From the NCBI GenBank assembly GCA_964452045.1, contig CAYVKM010000034.1, forward strand, positions 1 through 35,139: DNA of 35,139 nt, given 5' to 3'. Below the pieces are notes generated by a model that saw only the letters and a list, made by a program, of their open reading frames with translations, had not been told where the DNA came from and made no database searches. A program made the translations under genes and the position numbers. This DNA is from CAYVKM01 sp964452045 (GTDB lineage Bacteria > Calditrichota > Calditrichia > RBG-13-44-9). Of this stretch, positions 17,636 through 24,558 are shown in pieces; within the stretch, counting starts at the first letter, position 1, and each line of letters begins with the position of its first letter.

Positions 17636-18610
17636 CTAGGAAATTTTTAACACAATTTTGCCGGTATTTTTATTTGCTTCCATGTAGTCATGCGCTTCCT
17701 TTACCTTCTCCCAGGAGTAAATTTTATCAATAACCGGTTTAAGTTTTCCACTGGCAAATCTTGGAAGGGCAAATTCGGTGAAATCCCGGGTTAAGTTGAT
17801 TTTATATTCGAAAGACCGGTTTCGTAAGGTTGATCCGATTAACCGGATCCTTTTACTCATCAGATTTCGCAGGTTAAAATTCTGGATCTGATTCCCGCCC
17901 ATCAGGGCAAGAAAAATTATTCTGCCGTCAATTGCCAGGGCTGAGATATTATCCTCAAAATAGGGTTTACCGATAAAATCCAGAATTAAGTCTACACCCT
18001 CTTTCTCGCTGGCTTCCAGAACAGCCGGCAGGAATGAACCTTTTTTGTAATTCCAGGTTAAGCTGGCTCCCAGCTCCGCACAGGTTTTTAGCTTATCATC
18101 ACTTCCGGCAGTGACAAAGATTTTTGCCCCAATTTCCCGGCAGAGCTGAATAGCTGCTGTACCCACTCCACTTGCCCCGGCGTGAATAAGAATGATCTCA
18201 CCTTTCTGTAATTCTCCCAGCCAAAAAATAGCCTGATAAGCAGTGAGAAACGTTTCCGGGATGGCTGCTGCTTCTTCAAAGGACAGGTTTTCCGGTATTT
18301 TTATCGCCATTTTATAATGTAATTTTACATACTGCGTATAGCCACCCCCGGCCAGCAGCCCAAACACCCGATCTCCTTCTTTCCAGTTAGTACAGTTTTT
18401 ACCAACCTTTGTGATAATCCCGGACATTTCCAATCCCATTACCGGGCTTTCTCCTTTTGGTGGTGGATATAATCCTTTTCGTTGGAGAATATCTGCTCTG
18501 TTTATTGCGGTTGCTTTTACCTGAACCAGGAGATCATCTGCATTTGGGTCAGGCATTGGGACTTCACCAATCTCTAGTCGATCGTTCGTCTTTATCAGTA
18601 CCGCTTTCAT
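17636..18610 (-). CDS. NAD(P)H-quinone oxidoreductase, PIG3/QOR-type zinc-less MDR
   Basis: This medium-chain dehydrogenase/reductase is 324 residues from the ATG at 18610. That start was chosen because AGGAGAAG lies directly upstream and MKAV opens the family; the upstream ATG at 18649 lacks a ribosome site. The N-terminal GroES-like domain contains ATAINRADILQRKGLYPPP (33-51) and GLEMSGIITKVG (59-70), both characteristic of the PIG3 group. The cofactor domain has HAGASGVGTAAIQL (143-156), the NADPH-binding AxxGxxG motif. The structural and catalytic zinc ligands of alcohol dehydrogenases are missing, as expected for quinone oxidoreductases. The likely reaction is NADPH-dependent reduction of quinones or enals. 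It stands alone between icd and fmdB, with about 200 bases of apparently empty DNA upstream. Confidence 0.88.
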   Translation of the reverse strand: MKAVLIKTNDRLEIGEVPMPDPNADDLLVQVKATAINRADILQRKGLYPPPKGESPVMGLEMSGIITKVGKNCTNWKEGDRVFGLLAGGGYTQYVKLHYKMAIKIPENLSFEEAAAIPETFLTAYQAIFWLGELQKGEIILIHAGASGVGTAAIQLCREIGAKIFVTAGSDDKLKTCAELGASLTWNYKKGSFLPAVLEASEKEGVDLILDFIGKPYFEDNISALAIDGRIIFLALMGGNQIQNFNLRNLMSKRIRLIGSTLRNRSFEYKINLTRDFTEFALPRFASGKLKPVIDKIYSWEKVKEAHDYMEANKNTGKIVLKIS

Positions 18611-18813
18611 TATCTTCTCCTCTGTCCCAATATTTTCTGTTTTAATCATACTGTGAGTTCTGATCCAGGTTCATCTAGATTGATTAAATAACTAAGGAAT
18701 GAAATTAAGAAAATTCAGTTTGACATAAAACCGATTATATTTATTGGTAAAATGGGGAATTGTAAAAGAAAAAAATAATTAAGGTTATTCTGATGAGTGA
18801 TTTTTAAAGCGGG

Positions 18814-19074
18814 TTAATCTGATTTTTTTTCTTTTTTACTGCTTTCTGCCTCTTTTTTGGTTGTTGTTTTTGGTATTTCCCCCGAAGAGTTCTTTTTTGC
18901 ATAGTCGGTGATGTAAAATCCCGAACCTTTAAATATCAGGCCCGATCCACCGGTGATAACTCGTTCCAGCTCTCCCTTACAGGATGGGCAGATTTTGAGC
19001 GGTGGATCGACAATGCTTTGAAAACTGTCGAACTGCATCTTGCATTTTTTGCATCTGTATGTATAGGTGGGCAC
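18814..19074 (-). CDS. FmdB-family zinc-ribbon protein
   Basis: The 86-residue protein begins MPTYTYRC and carries two zinc-ligand pairs, Cys8-x2-Cys11 and Cys29-x2-Cys32, in the arrangement of the FmdB/CxxC_CxxC_SSSS regulatory family. A G-F-Y-x-T-D-Y motif (GSGFYITDY) follows, also typical of the family. The C-terminal third is a low-complexity Lys/Glu/Ser/Thr tail. The family was named for a putative regulator of formamidase expression, but most members have no known role; RNA or protein binding is likely. It lies 11 bases downstream of the aminotransferase gene and is probably co-transcribed with it. Confidence 0.88.
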   Translation of the reverse strand: MPTYTYRCKKCKMQFDSFQSIVDPPLKICPSCKGELERVITGGSGLIFKGSGFYITDYAKKNSSGEIPKTTTKKEAESSKKEKKSD

Positions 19075-19085
19075 TTAATTTCTCC

Positions 19086-20291
19086 TCAATTTGGCTTTTT
19101 CAGGGACATCAGATTGTCCATGGCTGAGATCAGCTTTTCCATCCCTTTTTCGATTTGTTCGTTGGAGGTGGCAAAAGAAATTCTGATGTATTCGTCCGTT
19201 CCAAAAGCAATTCCCGGTACCGCAACCACATGAAAATTCTCGGTAATGTAAGAAGAAAATTTGACTGAATCGTCGATGATCTGCCCGTTAATCCGGCTAC
19301 CAAATACATCGGATACCTTTATAAAGAAATAGAATGCCCCCTGGGGATAGGCAAATGAAAAATAATCACGGCTTTTTAGAAAAGACAAGACTAGGTTCCT
19401 TCTCTTCTCAAAGGTGCTGCGCATTTTTTCAATCTCTGAATCTGGCGTTTGTAAAGCAGCCAGTCCAGCCTGCTGTGATATCGAAGATGCATTCGAGGTA
19501 TAGTGACTTTGAATTTTGGACATGGCTTTGGTTACGTTTAATGGCGCTGCCGAATACCCTAATCGCCATCCGGTCATAGCATGCGATTTTGAGAAACCAT
19601 TAATGATAATAGATTTCTGAATTAAATTTCCAAATGTGGCAATACTGGTATGTTTCAATCCATCAAAAATGATCTTTTCATAGATTTCATCGGTAATGAT
19701 CCAAAGATCAGGTTTTTCCAAAATCCTGGCCAGCCTGGAAAGTTCATCGGCACTGTAGACAATACCGGTCGGATTACCGGGGGTGTTCAGGATAATGGCT
19801 TTAGTTCGGGAATGTATTTTCTTTGCCAGATCATCCTCGGAAACTTTAAAGCCGGTTTTTGTGGTATCGATTATTGAAGGAATTCCCCCGGCCAGTTTTA
19901 TCTGTTCCGGATAACTAACCCAATAGGGCATAGGTAAAATCACTTCATCATTTTCATTAAGAATTGCAAATAAGGCATTCAGAATCGATTGCTTGGCCCC
20001 GTTCGACACAACGATCTGATCCGGGGTAAATGTGAGGCTGTTATCGTTTTTCAGTTTTTCACAAATGGCTTCTCTCAATTTTGGAATTCCGGTGTTGGCG
20101 GTATATTTGGTAAAGCCTTTTTTAATGGCTTCAATTCCGGCAAGACAGATATTCTCCGGGGTATTGAAATCCGGTTCACCTGCTGTCAAATCTACCACAT
20201 CAATGCCTTTGGCTTTCAATTCCAGTGCTTTTTCTTTTACCTGGAGTGTTTTCGAAGCTTGAATTTTTGATAACCTTGATGAAATTTGCAT
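19086..20291 (-). CDS. Class I aspartate-type aminotransferase (PLP)
   Basis: The protein has 401 residues from the ATG at 20291. An adjacent in-frame GTG (20294) is better spaced (9 versus 12 bases) from the GGAGG at 20304-20308 and may be the real start; the TTG at 20318 lies upstream of that site. This fold-type I enzyme has the PLP lysine Lys235 in NGFSKSHAMTGWRLGY, Asn173 in TPGNPTG, Asp201 and Tyr204 in DEIYEK, and Arg243. LTAGEPDFNTP (36-46) is typical of the I-gamma aspartate/prephenate aminotransferase group of thermophiles and many other bacteria. It transfers amino groups between aspartate or aromatic donors and 2-oxoglutarate. It lies upstream of fmdB and downstream of pta. Confidence 0.9.
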   Translation of the reverse strand: MQISSRLSKIQASKTLQVKEKALELKAKGIDVVDLTAGEPDFNTPENICLAGIEAIKKGFTKYTANTGIPKLREAICEKLKNDNSLTFTPDQIVVSNGAKQSILNALFAILNENDEVILPMPYWVSYPEQIKLAGGIPSIIDTTKTGFKVSEDDLAKKIHSRTKAIILNTPGNPTGIVYSADELSRLARILEKPDLWIITDEIYEKIIFDGLKHTSIATFGNLIQKSIIINGFSKSHAMTGWRLGYSAAPLNVTKAMSKIQSHYTSNASSISQQAGLAALQTPDSEIEKMRSTFEKRRNLVLSFLKSRDYFSFAYPQGAFYFFIKVSDVFGSRINGQIIDDSVKFSSYITENFHVVAVPGIAFGTDEYIRISFATSNEQIEKGMEKLISAMDNLMSLKKPN

Positions 20292-20347
20292 CACAATATT
20301 TATCCTCCGTTTGAACAACAGGATGACTGGGTGTTTTCGTTATTCAG

Positions 20348-21322
20348 TTATGATAGTATGCTACAGATTGCCGCGACATTGACAATGTCATCAACGTTGC
20401 ATCCCCGGGACAGATCGTTATAGGGTTTCGCCAATCCCTGGATAACCGGACCGACTGCCTCAGCTCCCGCCAATCGTTGAACTAACTTATAGCCGATATT
20501 GGCAGCGTTAAGATCCGGGAAGATAAATACATTTGCTTTACCAGCAACTGATGATCCGGGCGCTTTCCGGTTTCCGATTTCCGGAATATAAGCGGCATCA
20601 AATTGGAGCTCTCCGTCAATATTCAGAGATGGTTCAATTTTTTTGACAATCTGCAATGCTTCAACCACCTTATCCGCCAGGGGGTGTTTTGCGCTTCCCT
20701 TGGTGGAGAAAGAGAGCATGGCGACACCGGGTTCAGAACCAACCAGCTTCTGATGAGTTTTGGCAGAGCTGATGGCAATACTGGCGAGTTGCTCCGGATC
20801 AGGATCCGGTATCACCGCACAGTCTGCAAAAGTCAATATCTCACCATTTTTGAGTATCATTAAAAATGAACTGGACACCACTTTAATATTTTGCATTAGC
20901 CCTACAATCTGAATTGCTGCTTTTAATACATCCCCGGTGGTGTTTATCGATCCTGCAACCGCCCCGGCTGCCATTTTTTCCCGCACCATCATGGCCCCGA
21001 AATACAGTGGATTTAAAATTGTTTCCCGGGCAAGTTCTGGCGTCATACCCTTAGGCTTGCGAAGCTCATAATATTTATTGGCATAATTCTTTAACTCCTG
21101 ATCTGATTGGGGATTGATAATCGTGACATCACTCAGATCAATCTTTAATTCTTCCGATTTCTGCTTGATGTTTTTCTCATCACCCAGAAGAATGGGCTGG
21201 ACAATTTTTTCCGAAGCCAATATCCGGGCAGCTCTGATAACCCGGTCTTCCATACCCTCCGGCAATACAATTGGTTTTAGGGTCTTTTTTGCTTCATGTC
21301 GAATTCTGGTGATAAGTTCCAT
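20348..21322 (-). CDS. pta: Phosphate acetyltransferase
   Basis: The 324-residue protein is the short form of phosphate acetyltransferase, consisting only of the PTA_PTB catalytic domain. It interconverts acetyl-CoA plus phosphate with acetyl phosphate plus CoA. Signatures include VLPEGMEDRVIRAA near the start, TTGDVLKAAIQIVG in the middle, and DGELQFDAAYIPEIGNRK, then NVFIFPDLNAANIGYKLVQRL and GPVIQGLAKPYNDLSRG near the C-terminus. Acetate kinase is not adjacent, unlike the common pta-ackA arrangement. A phosphate butyryltransferase role is less likely given the strong match of the C-terminal block. AGAAAGG stands before the ATG. It precedes the aminotransferase gene on the same strand by 29 bases. 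Confidence 0.94.
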   Translation of the reverse strand: MELITRIRHEAKKTLKPIVLPEGMEDRVIRAARILASEKIVQPILLGDEKNIKQKSEELKIDLSDVTIINPQSDQELKNYANKYYELRKPKGMTPELARETILNPLYFGAMMVREKMAAGAVAGSINTTGDVLKAAIQIVGLMQNIKVVSSSFLMILKNGEILTFADCAVIPDPDPEQLASIAISSAKTHQKLVGSEPGVAMLSFSTKGSAKHPLADKVVEALQIVKKIEPSLNIDGELQFDAAYIPEIGNRKAPGSSVAGKANVFIFPDLNAANIGYKLVQRLAGAEAVGPVIQGLAKPYNDLSRGCNVDDIVNVAAICSILS

Positions 21323-21434
21323 AGAACAACCTTTCTAACTGCATTTTATTCATAATTCGGATTGTAAATTTAATAAAAATTGGAAATTGATCAATATGAT
21401 TATTTTAAATTCGGCAGAAGCAGGTAAAGATGGG

Positions 21435-21465
21435 AAAGTTAAAAACTTAATGATTTTTTAACTTT
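21435..21465 (-). repeat. 11-bp inverted repeat spanning the coaD stop codon
   Basis: AAAGTTAAAAA (21435-21445) pairs perfectly with TTTTTAACTTT (21455-21465), with a 9-base loop that contains the coaD stop. The stem is AT-rich and on the coding strand no T run follows, so it is a weak terminator or 3'-end protecting hairpin at best. Confidence 0.4.
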
Positions 21466-21938
21466 TTGTTCAGAGCCTTCTGAACGTTTTTCGGAACGAA
21501 ATTGGAGATGTTGCCGCCCAGGCGGGAGACTTCTTTTACAATGGTAGAATTCAGGTAGGTGTATTTTTCATGGGGCATCATAAATACAGTGGTAATTTCA
21601 TCTGCCAACCTGCGGTTCATTAAGGCCATCTGTAATTCATATTCAAAATCGGAAACTGCCCGGAGGCCGCGGATAATAGCGCTGGCCTTTTTCTCACGGG
21701 CAAAATCGACCAATAAACCATCGAATCCCTGAACTTTAACCCGATGACCTTCCGGATTTTTTTCCAGAACGGTTTCAATCAACCGTATACGTTCCTCCAG
21801 ACTGAATAAAGGTTTTTTACTGGGATTTATGGCAATTGTGATGATTATTTCTTCAAAGAGATTAAGTGCCCGTTCCAGAACATCAAGATGACCGTAAGTG
21901 ATGGGATCGAACGTCCCCGGATAGATTACAGTTCTCAT
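21447..21938 (-). CDS. coaD: Phosphopantetheine adenylyltransferase
   Basis: At 163 residues this has the standard CoaD length. It transfers AMP to 4'-phosphopantetheine, the penultimate step of CoA synthesis, in the cytoplasm. The nucleotidyltransferase motif GTFDPITYGHLD (8-19) includes His17, which contacts the ATP phosphates. IIRGLRAVSDFEYE and the late NSTIVKEVSRLGG segment, equivalent to the family's SSTxxKE motif, complete the active site. The gene overlaps rsmD by 4 bases (ATGA), the conserved rsmD-coaD pairing seen across bacteria. Confidence 0.97.
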   Translation of the reverse strand: MRTVIYPGTFDPITYGHLDVLERALNLFEEIIITIAINPSKKPLFSLEERIRLIETVLEKNPEGHRVKVQGFDGLLVDFAREKKASAIIRGLRAVSDFEYELQMALMNRRLADEITTVFMMPHEKYTYLNSTIVKEVSRLGGNISNFVPKNVQKALNKKLKNH

Positions 21939-22486
21939 TCAGCCCCCTTTCTGCCAAAGAAAGTAATAATACTTCGATCGTATTTTTTTTGCCGGATAAT
22001 TTCATATACATTTGTTTCCCATTCAATCTCGTGAGTTCTCTCGCTCTCCAAAACAAAGATTCCATATTCAGAGAGATTTTCCGGAAGAAAAACCAATGGT
22101 AATAGTTCAATATAACGATTCCATTTGTAGGGTGGATCGGCGAAAATAAGATCGTAGGGTTCCCGGTTCTGGCGCAGAAAAGTCAAAACATTTTTACGCA
22201 ATATAGTGTATGGTTCCTGTACCCGGATCCGGTGAATATTGTTTTTCAATACTTTTATGGAATTATAAGAGTTTTCTACGAAGCTGATGGTATTACTACC
22301 TCGGCTTAATGCCTCTAATCCCAGACTGCCTGACCCGGCAAATAAATCCAGAACCCGGCAATCCTTGACGAAATCGTTTAAGATACTAAAAATATACTCT
22401 TTTACCCGGTCGGTTGTCGGACGAATAGATTGATTCTTGGCTGAATAGATGTGCTGTCCTTTATACTTTCCGGCAATTATACGCAT
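21935..22486 (-). CDS. rsmD: 16S rRNA (guanine966-N2)-methyltransferase RsmD
   Basis: This 183-residue enzyme methylates N2 of a guanosine in 16S rRNA (G966 in E. coli) during 30S assembly. It opens with MRIIAGKYKG, then RPTTDRVKE (22-30), the SAM-binding VLDLFAGSGSLGLEAL (45-60) and the catalytic DPPY (117-120), the characteristic order of RsmD. Its stop overlaps the coaD start. It begins 21 bases after the stop of the PilN/PilO-like gene and has no strong ribosome site, so it may be translated from the upstream pilus-like transcript. Confidence 0.95.
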   Translation of the reverse strand: MRIIAGKYKGQHIYSAKNQSIRPTTDRVKEYIFSILNDFVKDCRVLDLFAGSGSLGLEALSRGSNTISFVENSYNSIKVLKNNIHRIRVQEPYTILRKNVLTFLRQNREPYDLIFADPPYKWNRYIELLPLVFLPENLSEYGIFVLESERTHEIEWETNVYEIIRQKKYDRSIITFFGRKGAE

Positions 22487-22507
22487 AAAAATATGATTAG
22501 AAAGGCC

Positions 22508-23593
22508 TCACTTGGGATTGTAATATGTAAGATTCATGCGGGCAACCAAATTATTGTCAGAGATGGCATTCAGGTTATAGGGAAATATGGATATTTTATT
22601 ATAGTGCACATTTGGTACTGCCTGGCCAAGTTCGGACAGCAGTTTTAGCAAATTATCTCTGGCACCAAGTAAATTGACATAAAACAGGGTCTGGGTATAA
22701 TTTCCCTGGTTAATATTTTTACCCTGCTTGTACATCTGGATTTTTGTTTTGTACTTCTGGGATAAGCCTTGAAGAGTGGATTTAAAATCACCTGGTGTTT
22801 CTAACTGCTGATTTGAGATCGCAGCGGTTTGCATTTTTTTGCCGGAGAGCGGCGCACTTAAATCAGCATAAATGGCCTCACGTCCGTCTTCAAATTTGGA
22901 TTGAATGGCAATTGTCTTGAACTGCAAACCCGGGAGTGCTTTTGCCAGATCTACTTTAAATTGGGCAAAACTATCTCTGGAATCTGAAAGTACGGTTAAT
23001 TTCATTTCACTGGGAGTGATTACGATCAGCGAGAAATCTGCTGATTTTGGTTTCTTAGTTATGGTATTTTCAATCTGCTTGGTTAAGAATAGGTTAGTCC
23101 CGGAATTACTTTCAAAGATTGGTTTTAGTGTTGCTGCCACAGCCGAAACTTGAGGCGTCTGTGTTTCCTGTGTTGTTGTCTGTTTGCTGACTTTTCGGGT
23201 AACTTTTCCTTTATCTTTCAGAAAGTAATTATATCCGAAATAACCCCCGGCACCGGCAATAATTATAACAATCAAAATGACCAGAAATATTTTAAAACCT
23301 GATTTTTTATCGGAATAGTATTCTTCTTCAAATTCCTTGAAAACTGGTTTGTCGGGTTCTTTTTGTTTGGGGGATTTCTGGGTTATTGGTTCCTCTTCGA
23401 AATCCTGTTCCGGTTTTGATTCAGCTTTTGGAAATAAAGATTCGGTTGAACTGAAGCTTATATCAAAATCCTCGTCGGTTCTCTTCGAAGCTTCTGGAGA
23501 AGGGGTATCCTGGTGTTTTTCCTGTTTATCAGATTTTGGTGTTTCCTTTTTTCCCGGCAGGGAAGATTTTGTCTTAAAATTTAATTTAACCAT
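22508..23593 (-). CDS. Bitopic membrane protein with PilN-like and PilO-like lobes
   Basis: The 361-residue protein opens MVKLNFK, resembling the short N-terminal motif (I/V-x-I/L-N-L) by which PilN binds PilM. A long charged, disordered cytoplasmic tail runs to residue 98, and one helix (about 100-124) crosses the membrane. Two alpha/beta lobes follow at about 150-250 and 265-360. The second resembles the PilO ferredoxin-like fold: NYTQTLFYVNLLGARDNLLK, then VPNVHYNKISIF, and a final strand ending NLTYYN. In ordinary type IV pilus systems PilN and PilO are separate proteins of about 200 residues. Joining both in one chain is inferred from pattern, not proven. The gene follows the PilM-like gene, which supports the reading. 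Confidence 0.55.
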   Translation of the reverse strand: MVKLNFKTKSSLPGKKETPKSDKQEKHQDTPSPEASKRTDEDFDISFSSTESLFPKAESKPEQDFEEEPITQKSPKQKEPDKPVFKEFEEEYYSDKKSGFKIFLVILIVIIIAGAGGYFGYNYFLKDKGKVTRKVSKQTTTQETQTPQVSAVAATLKPIFESNSGTNLFLTKQIENTITKKPKSADFSLIVITPSEMKLTVLSDSRDSFAQFKVDLAKALPGLQFKTIAIQSKFEDGREAIYADLSAPLSGKKMQTAAISNQQLETPGDFKSTLQGLSQKYKTKIQMYKQGKNINQGNYTQTLFYVNLLGARDNLLKLLSELGQAVPNVHYNKISIFPYNLNAISDNNLVARMNLTYYNPK

Positions 23594-23613
23594 CGAGACC
23601 CCGGTGCTACGAA

Positions 23614-24552
23614 TTAAAAAATATTAGATAATGGTTCAATGTATCGAAATACATTTTTTCTGACTTCTTCGGTGCTGTTTTGTTTTAAAGAATACAAACT
23701 CGAGTCCTGAAACGAGAAGACCTGTACCGGCGTCTGCAATTTGGATTGAATCATCTCGCCCCAGACAGGATTAAGATATATACCATATAAATAGATTGAC
23801 TGGATATCATGTAGTGGTTCAGAAAGTTTTGAGGGTTTTTGTATTTCAGTGACTACCTTTTTGAAATTACCGATAATTTCCTCCGGTGGGATTTTACTAA
23901 GCTGGTCTATATTATTGTTATAGGGACGAAAGGAATATTTCAGGAAGTTAAGACTATCCACTAAAATTAGATCATAACCCCGGTTTTGAAAGCCGATGAG
24001 CAGGGAAATACCGCTGATGTTAGAAACCTGAGCCCGAAAAAATTCATCGATGGTAAAACAACTGGGTGCTATTCCGTTTACCTCGATATCGAGTTTATTA
24101 AATATGGCATCGAAAAGGTGCAGGATATTGTTTCGTATTGCAACAGCCAGGATTTCTTTATACGGCCCACGGGTCCGGGAATACTCGGGAATATAAATTG
24201 AATAGTTTTTGGGGGATTCATCCCAGGATTTTTCAAACTCAAAACTAACCAGATCACTAAAATCCTCTTTTGAAATAGTAGCATCAACCAGGATTTTTTT
24301 AATAACGGTAAATCTACCGGGAATGGTGATTTTCAGATTTTGAGCAGTGAATTGGTTCTGTCCCATAAAATTAGCGATAAACTCAGCTAACTTAGAAACG
24401 GTTACTTCCTGATGGATGGATTTGTGGTTAAGAAACAAAGGCAGTGAATCGTATGCCGCCTTTTTAACTAATAAAGCGTTATCTTGAATTGACAGTTCAG
24501 TCCAAATGAGTGCGTCTTCTCTGAAAGAAAGACTACTGATATCTGTCGCCAT
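23614..24552 (-). CDS. PilM-like actin-fold protein with degenerate nucleotide motifs
   Basis: The 312-residue protein is soluble, with the alternating strand/helix pattern of PilM and GspL cytoplasmic domains. These include ITIPGRFTVIKKI, KEDFSDLVSFEFEK, LAVAIRNNILHLFDAIFNKL and a late IYLYGIYLNPVWGEMI resembling the PilM 'L-x-G-G-x-A' segment. The two phosphate loops expected for ATP binding are altered: the N-terminal D-I-G becomes ATDISS, and the second D-I-G-A becomes LLIGFQ, which lacks the aspartate. It may therefore bind partners rather than ATP. It lies 6 bases after the pseudopilin-like gene and 20 bases before the PilN/PilO-like gene, the same PilM-then-PilN order as in pilus operons. 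The similarity is remote and judged by eye. Confidence 0.55.
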   Translation of the reverse strand: MATDISSLSFREDALIWTELSIQDNALLVKKAAYDSLPLFLNHKSIHQEVTVSKLAEFIANFMGQNQFTAQNLKITIPGRFTVIKKILVDATISKEDFSDLVSFEFEKSWDESPKNYSIYIPEYSRTRGPYKEILAVAIRNNILHLFDAIFNKLDIEVNGIAPSCFTIDEFFRAQVSNISGISLLIGFQNRGYDLILVDSLNFLKYSFRPYNNNIDQLSKIPPEEIIGNFKKVVTEIQKPSKLSEPLHDIQSIYLYGIYLNPVWGEMIQSKLQTPVQVFSFQDSSLYSLKQNSTEEVRKNVFRYIEPLSNIF

Positions 24553-24558
24553 TAGACC

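Noticed and set aside
18720..18742. TTGACA on the plus strand in the spacer upstream of the quinone oxidoreductase gene
   Set aside because: No good -10 lies 16-18 bases downstream and no plus-strand gene follows for several kilobases.
21323..21446. Possible riboswitch between coaD and pta
   Set aside because: The spacer is short and AT-rich, with no conserved multi-stem pattern visible; only the pta ribosome site and the inverted repeat at the coaD end can be supported.
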